Assembly (NCBI GenBank): GCA_037501455.1
Contig: CM074865.1
Location: 3,979,001 to 4,043,000 of the forward strand
DNA: 64,000 nucleotides
Reading direction: 5' to 3'
Origin: Lantana camara
Taxonomy: Eukaryota; Streptophyta; Magnoliopsida; Lamiales; Verbenaceae
A program made the position numbers and the translations under genes. Below, piece after piece: positions 55,359 to 64,000 of this stretch. How positions within the stretch are numbered: the first letter of the stretch is position 1; the number at the start of each line of letters is the position of its first letter. The notes under the pieces are model-generated. The model saw only the letters and a program-made list of their open reading frames with translations, did not search any database and had not been told where the DNA came from.

Positions 55359-55527
55359 ATGACCACCGCCACCTCCTCCTCCGTCTTCCTCCTACCGCCA
55401 CTGCAGTTCCGCCGCAGCCACCGTAAATGTACGACGCTTCTATGCAACAAAGCGACCTCCTTCCCACTCATACTCTCTTCTCCCTCTTCACAGCGTGGCT
55501 CGCTTTCCCATCTCTTCATCTCTAACA
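55359..55527 (+). pseudogene. Orphan first exon resembling a plastid transit peptide
   Basis: MTTATSSSVFLLPPLQFRRS followed by a Ser/Arg/Leu-rich stretch to HLFISN, then a donor A/GTAAGA. High Ser/Thr, few acidic residues and an Ala/Thr-rich start suggest chloroplast targeting. No second exon is seen; RLK-C sequence on the other strand starts within about 120 bp. Probably the broken start of a nuclear gene for a plastid protein. Confidence 0.35.
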
Positions 55528-55648
55528 GTAAGAATTTCAAAAAATTGTCACTTCTCCTCCTCATATTTTTCCAAAGTTTTGAACTTTTCTTTGTGGGAAT
55601 GGTGGGAGTGGAGGAATTTTATCATACCCTGCCCATTTCGTAATTTTC

Positions 55649-56184
55649 TTATTCGAAGAGCTCGTGGGGTATGAAGCCCCTGAAGTTGTTGCGGCTGAGG
55701 TCTAATGAATCGAGGAATGTTAAGTTTCCAAGATTTGGAGTGAGATGGGTGGCCTGAAACCCGAAGCCGAAGAAATTAAGGGCCGTGACTCGTTGGGGGA
55801 TGGTGGTGGTGGTGCAGGATACACCAATCCAAGCGCAGATGGATGCATTGATGGACCAGTTTTTAAACAATATTTGAAAAGGGTCCGAGGTTATTGTGGA
55901 TTTGAAAGCAAAAATGGCTTCTTCATCTTCTTTTGAAACTATTTCAGCTAAAGAAATTGTTGTGATACTGAGCAGCAATATTAGGACAGCAACTATGATG
56001 CACGGACACTTCTAAAAATATCATTTTACCGTGTTGTGTCGTGTCGGACACCGTGTCCGACACTCCTCACATGGAAAATTCAAGAAAAAATCTCTGTCGC
56101 CGTATCCATGTCATGTTGTGCCCGTGTCGCTATATCCGTATCCGTGCATCATAGGACAACAATGATGACAGAAAGTTTCTCCAT
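55649..56184 (-). pseudogene. RLK-C 5' part: signal peptide, LRRNT and first LRR, interrupted
   Basis: The start codon is at 56184 (MEKLS-type). A 161-bp element at 55993-56153 splits the signal peptide. The rest reads EIVSKEDEEAIFAFKSTITS, CAWIGVSC and FLDSLDLSRNNFRGFIPHEL, and homology stops at about 55655. It belongs with 48687-49860 in the same orientation. Confidence 0.75.
55993..56153. mobile_element. Short MULE-like MITE in the RLK-C signal peptide
   Basis: About 160 bp with the perfect 13-bp inverted ends TATGATGCACGGA and TCCGTGCATCATA, flanked by GGACAGCAA and GGACAACAA (8 of 9 match). That is a 9-bp target duplication suggesting MULE mobilisation. The inner core is GTGTCGGACACGGTGTCCGA. 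A reverse-complement relative is at 24829-24958. Confidence 0.7.
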
Positions 56185-56189
56185 TGGAC

Positions 56190-56560
56190 TACTTCTTGTG
56201 TAGTTTGGAGCTCTAGCTATCAACAAGAACTATATCTATCATCTTCAACGAAATTTAGACCACAAAGGAGAGATATTTACGTGTACTTTGGGGTGCATGA
56301 GGATAGTCCAAGAAACCGAAACCAAAATAACTGGGATTGACAGATTGACTCTTTAAGTCTTTGCTACAGTTTAAGAAGTCTGCTTCCAATATTTACGTGT
56401 GGGGTACATGAGGAAAGTCCAATAAACCATTTTCAACCAAATAACTGAGATTGACGCTTTAAGTCTTTGCAACCATTTGGGAACTCTGCTCCCAGTAATT
56501 TGATTCAGATAAGATAAGATATAAAGGGATGCCTTTAACAAATATATATTTTTTTAAACC
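56190..56560 (-). promoter_or_regulatory. Upstream block of RLK-C, parallel to that of RLK-B
   Basis: Near-parallel to 48256-48610, with a W-box core TTGACT at 56345-56350. WRKY factors bind such cores and often control immune receptor genes; functional use here is inferred only. Its gene is a pseudogene. Confidence 0.3.
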
Positions 56561-56636
56561 ATCATGAAATACATATTTATTTCTTTAAACCATTTCACTC
56601 TATGTCAACTTATACTAATATCAATTTGCTATAAAC

Positions 56637-56762
56637 AAAGCTCGAATCTTTTCTAGTTCAGAAACAACTTGGCTTATGCTGATTCTGTCTGTTTGATGGT
56701 GAAAAAGCTAGACATTCGATCGCCACGCACACAACAGACGACAAACATTGCTCTTTAAATGC
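56637..56762 (-). pseudogene. RLK-D remnant: kinase C-terminal tail
   Basis: Minus-strand KEQCLSSVVCVAIECLAFSP followed by SNR and a frameshift caused by a short duplication (ACAGACAGA). After the shift the normal ISIS..V.ELEKIRALF tail can be read in another frame. Its distance from the RLK-C start repeats the RLK-B to RLK-C spacing, so it was once the next gene of the tandem array. Nothing further upstream was recognised. Confidence 0.6.
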
Positions 56763-56909
56763 CAAGGCCAATAAAAAAGTTGATAAAAAGAATTTCAAAC
56801 CACAATTAAGTTTTTGTGAGATACTTTCAAAGAGAAACATCTTGGATAATGTATGCTCATGGCCTCAATTGTTTAAAGAAAACTTACTAACCTTAAACGA
56901 CCAGGCTTT

Positions 56910-59370
56910 TTCCTATCAGAATCTTCTGTAAGCAATTGAATGTTTGAATTGCAGCATCAATATCATCTTGACCAGTAAGAAATACAAGAATGTCTCCCAT
57001 TGGCTCCTACAATAATGCAAGATTGAGATATCATTAAAATAAAATGCATTATGAGTCAAGTAAATCACCATGATCATGTAAGGACAAATGCGTAAGATGA
57101 GAATTTCAGATTTGGATTACCTCTTCATGAGTAGAAAAGTATAGTCGGAATTGCAACACCGATATTGTCGGAACAGGATCCTAAACATAAAAAATTAGCA
57201 CATTGAGTCCTCCTTTGCCCGACATGTCAAGATTACAATTATGAGATATCCACGATTAGTTAATAAAAACTTGGGATAGTTACGAACGCCCCCCCTGAGG
57301 TTTGGCGTTATTACAGAACACCGATAATAAATAATATACCATAAATAGAACTAGTAAAGATGACCCTCAAGTCAGTTCACCATTTACTTACCTACATTGT
57401 GCATTTCTTCTCAGTTGTTGTCATTTCATCCATCTACCTTTTTGTGCATTGAAACCGAACAAAATAAAAAAATAAAAAAATAAAAAACACATTGAAAACG
57501 TGCATTATGAGTTAAATAAGTCACCATAAAACAGAATCCGATTAAATCTTATATGGAATTATGTCTAAGGTGATAATTGGATTTGGATTACCTCTTCTTG
57601 GATAGAAAGTATAGTTGAAACCGCAGCTCGGATATATTCGGGAACAGGCTCCTAAACATAAAAAATGTTGCACATTGAATCCTCTGCCCTACATGTCAAC
57701 AAAAATACAAATTTGAGATATTCATGATTAGATAGTAATAACTATATTATATACTGAATGGCAGACTCTTCGCTTTTTCGTGTTTGTCACAGTCTTGCCC
57801 TTTACATCCTTGGCTTAATTTGGTCAAATACAAAAAGCATAATCTCAGAACCCAAGCTCATAGCAGTGAAATTACTAAGCTTCTTCATCGTCAACGTTCC
57901 GGTTTCCAAACGCCTTCTTCCCCATGAGAGAAACTGAAAGAGGGAAAATTGAACTTGTACACTGCTTAACAAACAGAGGAAGAGGGAATTACAGTGACTC
58001 TTTAGTGTTGTCGTATCATTGTGTAATTAAGATTAGATTTATCTTTTTCAAATTAAGAGAATAGATTACTCAACGGTGATAATTAGACTTGGATTACCTC
58101 TTCATGGATAGAAAGTATGGTTGAAACTGCAGCACCGATATAGCCGGGAACATGCTCCTCAACATAAAAAATTTTGCACATTGAATCCTCTACCCTACAT
58201 GTTAAGAAAAATACAAATTTGAGAGATTCATGATTAGATAGTAACAAATATATTATATATCTCAACAGAAAAAACAACACTCTTTGCTCCGTCCATGTTC
58301 CTCATCTTCTCGCCCTTAACATCTTCAGCTTAATTTGGTCAAAAATAAAAAGCATAATTTCAGAAACCCAACTCACACAGTGAATATTGCTAAGACAATG
58401 ATATTAAAGAAAGAAGCCATAGATTTAGCTTCAATTGTAGCTGATGCGATGACAATACGAACCTCGTGGCAACACCTTTGAATTTGTTTACAAATCATTA
58501 GTTGTCTCAAATAGATAAAATAAACGAAAATATATTGATTTTCACAGAAGGGAAACAATAGTACCAGAGTGACCACAACCTCAAAAACCAACCAGTACTT
58601 GCTTAACAGAGGATCATCCATCATTTCTCTCAGCAAAACTGCATCAGTGAGAAACTTTATCCATTTAAATTTCTGTTGAAAGAAAAGGTTTCATAATAGA
58701 AAATTCAGATTTTGTTTTTATTGTTTCGAATATTAAAAGATAATAACCTGATCAGCATGAGGCAGGCCAGAATACAAAGGCAATACAATCAATCCTGCAC
58801 GAGAACAAAAAGGGGGAATGGGAAAGTTCGATAAGGCAAATGTACCAAGTTAGTTTACCCAAAAAGAAAGAATAAAATAAGAAAGGAACTTCAAAATCAT
58901 GATGGTTTCAAGAGGAACAAATGGCATAACACATTAAGAATTGCACAAATATTTTCAAGGAAACTGGCCTCAATTGTATAAAGAAATATTTTCAGGGAAA
59001 ATGGCTTTGTTAACTACCTCCGGTCAGAATCTTTTGTAAGCTAGTGAATCACAGCATCAATATCATCTTGACCAGTAAGAAATACAAGAATGTCTCCATT
59101 GGCTCCTACAACGTAGCAAGATTGAGGCATCATTAAAATAACATGCATTATAACTCAAGTAAATCACCATGATCTAACAAAGACAGAAGAGAGACAACTC
59201 TTCATGAATAGCAAGTATAGTTGAAACTGCAACTTCGATTCAAGAGAATTTTTCTTAAACAATGAGATTCAAAAAATAAAAAAGTCTTATATTCGGCTTC
59301 AATTTTAGCTGATGTGATGACAAGATGAAGCTCAGGGGCGAGGCCGTTGAATCTATTTTTAAATCATAAG
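56910..59370 (-). pseudogene. Scrambled exons of a DEAH9/DHX35-like RNA helicase
   Basis: Minus-strand exon relics, from right to left: ELHLVITSAKIEAEYK (59365-59310), VSTILAIHEE (about 59240-59195), GDILVFLTGQDDIDA (59106-59030), GLIVLPLYSGLPHADQ (58800-58748), KFLTDAVLLREMMDDPLLSK (58670-58570), EVRIVIASATIEAKSM (58480-58390), FYVEEHVPGYIGAAVSTILS (58200-58098), EPVPEYIRAAVSTILSIQEE (57655-57595), a decayed third copy (57181-57120) and EPMGDILVFLTGQDDIDAAI (57006-56915). They derive from the RecA1-RecA2 region of the DEAH helicase family of spliceosomal ATPases (SAT and LPLYSGL motifs seen). The DEAH box is lost (WLVFEVVVTL in its place). At least two incomplete tandem copies are mixed. Confidence 0.65.
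57270..57580. other. Intron-like insertion within the helicase relic
   Basis: Contains GAACGCCCCCCCTGAGGTTT and GGCGTTATTACA, which resemble an end of a common plant transposon-derived repeat. The other end was not identified. Confidence 0.25.
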
Positions 59371-59699
59371 TTGTCTCAAATGGATAAAATAAAGACAAAT
59401 GAATAATTTAGTCCTAATATATTTATATAAATACAATCCAACTCTACAAATACCACCAATTAATGAAAGCCCACAAAGCGAATCATGTGCCCTAGAATTT
59501 GTCTAATCAGAATCACTTAATATATCATATCAACCATATGCCTGCAATTCAATAACACATTTAAATATCTCTCTATCCCGGTCACGTTCCTAATACAAGC
59601 AATATTCAGAATCCATATAACAATCTTCATGGCTCTTCAATAAAGACGCTCATTGTGCCCAGAGTGCAAGGACACAGTCGAGTAGGCATATATATATAC

Positions 59700-59935
59700 T
59701 TCTATATAGGCCTGTAAATTGGTAGGGATTTTTCAGGCCCAGAACCAGGTCCAATATTTGCCCATTAATTAAGGATGGGGCCAGACACTACCCAGGCCCA
59801 TTAAATTCCCATTTGGGGCCGAAAAATGAGTAAAAAATAGACCCATTTCTATTGGGTCCGGCCCAGCCCTCTTGTTTTTAAATTATTGGGCCTGGGGCCT
59901 GGGTCCGGTATCAAATTTTTATTAAAACAAGATTT
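59700..59935. repeat. GGCCC/GGGCC-rich repeat
   Basis: Repeated CAGGCCCA, GGGGCC and GGGTCCGGCCCAG motifs between AT-rich flanks. This resembles a common plant dispersed repeat. No coding content, and boundaries are not defined. Confidence 0.4.
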
Positions 59936-60841
59936 CCCATAAATATAAGTTAGCTTAAATTTAACGCATGACAACTAATTATTAGTTAATAAGAGTAAAT
60001 TTACCAAGAAAAAAAATGATAGTATTCAAAATTTACTTTTTAAATTATTTATTTGATAATAATCACAAAGCCCAAACATCTCCTGAACCAAAACTTTAAA
60101 AATTTGTCATTTCAATATGAGTCCATTATTAAGCCCAACCCACTAAATAATGCAGTCCGGCCTCTCATTAATTTGAGACGAGGGTTGTCAATCCGAATTT
60201 TATTATATCCGTCCGATAAAAAAAGTTCGATGAATCATATCCGATTATAAATATTTATTATTCAAAATAAATGATTTTGTTTATAATTATTTGAAACAAG
60301 TTAATTTAAATTTATTAATAAAGGTAAATATATTTTTCTTGAGTAAACGATCCAAATTTTATTATTGTTTAAAATGATAAATATATAAAATTTTAATTTT
60401 ACTTAATACTATTTACTAGTAAATAATTTATTTAATTAAATATTATATATAAAATTTTTATTTAGATTTTTAATATATTTCAAATATAATACTTTTTTAT
60501 TTACACGTGTAAGTGTCTAGATTGATATTGAAACATATATACATTAATTATTCTGCGTCCTGATGATTTAAAATAAAAATCCTCTGAGGTTTTAAATGTA
60601 TATTCATCTCCTACTAAGGTGCATCAAAAGCAAACGGAAAAACATGTGAAAGATTACCAATTATATGGCAAGAGTGAGTTTCTGAAAGAAATAATCAGGG
60701 TAATTAAGTAACGCAGATATCGAATTGATTTTAATTATTTTTTGACCGTTAACAAATTTGGGTTGTTAATTAAGTAAAGTGGGTTGTTAATTATTTTTGC
60801 TTTTGGGCCACTAAATTGACATTCAAACCTGAGCAGGGGAA
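59936..60841. other. AT-rich intergenic sequence
   Basis: Very AT-rich with no recognisable gene, RNA or clear element boundary. Confidence 0.4.
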
Positions 60842-61960
60842 GTGTTAGCGTGCATTATTCTCGAATATTTCGTGAATTTGTGGCTGCGTTGTAGTGCTTA
60901 TTTTTTATATAAATTGGTGTCGGGATGTATTTTCATGTTTTTAGTGCATCAGGGTCATTTTCTAATTTAATGGAGTATTTGGGGTTGAAATTGATGATTG
61001 TTGATTGATCTTGTGACCAAGAGTAGTTATGGGCCGTGAGTGATGCTGCTAGGAACCCATGATGGAGAGGTTGATTTTATTGTGAAGGTAGAAGGCCTTA
61101 ATTGCTTTTGAATTATTTTATGTTTTTGGACATGATTTTCATGAGCAGCTAATTTCGTAGTAATTAACTAGGAATTAATTATTTATTTTTGACATCGTGA
61201 GACCTAATTTGTTTTTATAATTCGATTTAATTTCAAGTATTTGTTAACTCTCCGTGTGTCGTGTTATTGTGATTTATTTACTTAGTTGATTAGGTCCCAA
61301 TTTTCTAAGTAAGTTTATTGCATATCGCCATTCTTGATTGCATGAAGTATACGTAGTGCTTGATAGAGAACTAGTGGTGCATCAACGATAGGAAATCGTA
61401 AAGTCGAATTTGATTCGTTAAGGGAGTTAATAATTGGATTTAAATCTAACGTGATTGTGATTAGGTTAATTCGAATTAGTTTTTTCTTGATTCTTAATGC
61501 TGTCGATTCATATTAATCCTGCCGAGTGTCTCTAGGGGTTGTGAATTGATTAGGGAATAATTGTCGAGTGTCTCTAGATTATTCTATTATTTAAGAGAAA
61601 ACGAGGCGAGTCGAATGTCTCTATCTGCTATAGCTAATCTACTTGAATAACTCGAATTTATTCTTGCGTCCACGATAGATGTCTGAACTGAATTGCGATT
61701 CCTAGCTAGGTATTGTTTTCCTATTGATTTATCAAAACCAACTCTCAAGTGATCTATTGTTTTCTTCTACTTTATTTTAATTGTTTAGTTAGTTTAATTA
61801 AAATCTTAAAACCCTCGACTCTATTTGATTAATTCTCGTGAAATTTCCTGTGATTAAGTTGAATTATTTTCACCCAATCTCTGTGGATTCGACCCTGTTT
61901 ACACTATACTTTGTTTAGTCATAGACCGGAATTATATTTTATTTTAACGGAGTCGGATAA
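60842..61960. repeat. Possible LTR or leader fragment of a Ty3-type retrotransposon
   Basis: It begins TGTTAGCGTGCATTATTCTC and ends in a stretch with CAATCTCTGTGGATTCGACC and TTTACACTATACTTTG, wording I associate with the LTR/leader of plant Ty3 elements. In the middle, GAGTGTCTCTAG recurs. No internal coding region, partner LTR or target duplication was found, so it could be a solo or truncated LTR. Confidence 0.3.
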
Positions 61961-61974
61961 GTAAAAAAGTCCCA

Positions 61975-63290
61975 AACGAGGTGCGTTCTAAGAAGACGAG
62001 GGCTTTTACCTTACATGCTAATGCTAGATCACCGCCTTCAGGAAGAATGGTGTTGTTACACCTGTGCGCAATCAATGATATATTTTGCCCTAGAGAATGG
62101 CGATAGCGTTGAGACTCCAAGAGATTTGCCTCCTCCCTTTCAGTGCACGTCGTTATTACCCAGTTTATTATTATAGGCCTACTCCACAACCCTTATTTTT
62201 TTCTTTTCCTTGGTGCGTTTAGATAAGCAAAAACGTTTCAAACGAGGTGCGTTCTAAGAAGACGGGGGCTTTGCCCTTACATGGTAATGCTGGATCACCG
62301 CCTTCCTCCATTAATTGGAGGATGTTGTTACACATGTGCGCAATCAATGATATACTTTGCCCTAGAGAATAGCGATGGCGCTGAGACTCCAATTGGTCCG
62401 CCTCCTTCCCTTCAGCTCATGTCATTATTACCCCGCTTATTATTATAGGCCTGCCCCACTGCCCTTGCTTTTTTCTTTTCCTTGGCACGTTTGGATAAGC
62501 AAAAACGTTTCAAACGAGGTGCGTTGTAAGAAGACGGGGGCTTTGCCCTTACATGGTAATGCTGGATCACTGCCTTCCTCCATTGACTGGAGGATTTTGT
62601 TACACATGTGCGCAATCAATGATATACTTTGCCCTAGAGAATAGCGATGGCGCTAAGACTCCAATTGGTCCGCCTCCTCCCCTTCAGCTCATGTCGTTAT
62701 TACCCCGCTTATTATTATAGGCCTGCCCCACTGCCCTTACTTTTTTCTTTTCCTTGGCGCCTTCGGGTAAGCAAAAAAGTTCCAAACAAAGTGCGTTGTA
62801 AGAAGACTGGGGCTTTGCCCTTACATGCTAACGTTGGATCACAGCCTTCCTCCATTGATTGGAGGAAGATTAATGGTGGTGTTACACCTGTGCGCAATCA
62901 ATGATATACTTTGCCCTAGAGAATGGCGATGGCGCTGAGACTCCAAGAGATTTGCCTCCTCCCTTTCAGCTCAGGTCATCTTTACTCAACTTATTATTAT
63001 ATAGGCTTGCCCCACTGCCCTTACTTTTTTTCTTTTCCTTGGCGCGTTCGGGTAAGCAAAAAAGTCCCAAATGAGGTGCGTTGTAAGAAGACGGGGGGCT
63101 TTAGCCTTACACGCTAATGCTGGATCACCGCCATCCTCCATTGATTGGAGGAAGAATGGTGCTGTTACACCTATGCACAATCAACGATATACTTTGCCCA
63201 GCCTAGAGAATAGTAATGGTCTTACCAAGAGATCCGCCTCCTCCCCTTCAGCTCAAGTTGGTGTTCAAGTATTTAAAGCTTAATAACAAT
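61975..63290 (+). repeat. Five tandem ~270-bp units derived from a papain-like cysteine protease exon
   Basis: The anchor GTGCGTT(C/G)TAAGAAGAC occurs at 61981, 62247, 62519, 62791 and 63076, giving periods of 266, 272, 272 and 285 bp. Each unit ends a protease-like reading (EVRCKKTGALPLHANAGSPP, then SSIDWRKNGAVTPV.NQ), which is the propeptide junction and mature N-terminus of papain-family proteases. Each then jumps to ATGGCGATGGCGCTGAGACT and a hydrophobic stretch. The catalytic Cys segment (QG.CGSCW) is missing in all units. Units 1-4 have different small indels, while unit 5 keeps IDWRKNGAVTPMHNQ open. Confidence 0.7.
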
Positions 63291-64000
63291 ATTTGGTAGA
63301 AATTTTTTTCTTATTTCTTGATCTTCACTGTACTTGCTGCTATTTAATAGAGAATCGATGGACAAGCTACTTAATAGTTACTACAGGCATAAAACTTCAA
63401 CATGCGTTTTTACCACTGTTATCTTGTGACTTTGTTTCATTTCCCTCAGACATATGCATACATTGTAGCACATGTTGAGGCATATCCGTCTTTGAACGAC
63501 TTGTGAATCATTCTGACTATTCAGAACATGATATGTCATATCCAGAAACGTATATCAAAATTTTAGTTGGTGTACTCAACAACAGGAGGAGGTCCCCTGT
63601 ACATGCATGTATATTAAGACAATGTTCAAAAATGTGACTCTGTATCCTGCATACAAATTGCACTTGACTCAGTGGAAAACTATAATGTGATAGGATGGAA
63701 AACTATAATTTTGGAAATACTTGTTCCGTACAAACTTTTATTCTCTAAGATACTCCTCATGCAGGGTCTACCAGTCCTGAAAAGTAGAGAAGTTCTTGAA
63801 CATGATACCTAATAATTTGATTCAGATAAGATAAATAAGATATAAATGGTGGTCTTTTACAAATATATATTTGTTTGAGGAAAAAACAATTTACCATGCA
63901 TTATGAACCTTTTTTTAATTTTTTTATCTGAATTTCCAAATATTTCAAATTGTGATCTATACTTTATAAAAAAATTTAGATTGTCATTTGTACTTTCTAA
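63291..64000. other. Intergenic; includes an RLK spacer relic at 63808-63870
   Basis: 63808-63870 (TAATTTGATTCAGATAAGAT, then GATATAAATGGTGGTCTTTT) repeats the spacer found at 48556-48610 and 56495-56545, just 3' of older RLK copies. The rest is AT-rich with no gene recognised. Confidence 0.45.

Noticed and set aside
62375..62904. Tandem ORFs of 85-89 codons as genuine genes
   Set aside because: They are units of one tandem repeat with a truncated protease exon. Kept as a repeat and raised only as a hypothesis in the findings.

Overview
This is plant nuclear DNA, most likely from an asterid eudicot. The evidence is spliced genes with GT-AG introns in AT-rich sequence, a leucine-rich-repeat receptor kinase array of the FLS2/EFR/Xa21 type (subfamily XII, non-RD kinase), an intact Ty1/copia element primed by initiator-tRNA(Met), a Mutator-like (MULE) transposon carrying a plant mobile domain, and plant-type fragments of ubinuclein, DEAH9 helicase and papain-like protease genes. 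The species cannot be named from the sequence alone.

Layout. 1-372 is the last intron and terminal exon of one copy of a PQBP1-like (WW domain) splicing-factor gene. 1091-17935 (minus) is receptor kinase RLK-A, broken by a 1-nt deletion and carrying a 5.1 kb copia element in an intron. 20.0-24.2 kb holds debris: a plus-strand 5' piece of an RLK, a decayed copia gag-pol, and the last exons of a ubinuclein-like gene. 26683-31148 (plus) is a full set of PQBP1-like exons with one in-frame stop near the 3' end. 32148-48255 (minus) is RLK-B, the paralogue of RLK-A, with open exons and an extra internal block of about 6 kb. 48687-56184 (minus) is RLK-C, a pseudogene split by a complete MULE at 50411-55237 (9-bp target duplication, long TIRs, a MAIN-like plant mobile domain ORF and the SWIM zinc-finger end of a MURA transposase). 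56.6 kb has a remnant of RLK-D. 56.9-59.4 kb contains scrambled DEAH9-like helicase exons. 60-64 kb contains repeats, including five tandem units of about 270 bp derived from a papain-like protease.

How it fits together. PQBP1-like and RLK genes form a convergent pair that has been duplicated as a unit (left edge plus RLK-A; 26.7-48.3 kb for the second copy). The RLK ectodomain is encoded by small exons (72, 120, 141, 144 and 264 nt) that all begin and end in phase 1. Any of them can therefore be duplicated, lost or skipped without changing the reading frame, and comparison of A with B shows that this has happened repeatedly. The receptor array appears to be an innate-immunity type locus evolving by exon-module shuffling, local duplication and transposon insertion. 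The MULE with the MAIN-like ORF is the most unusual single element.
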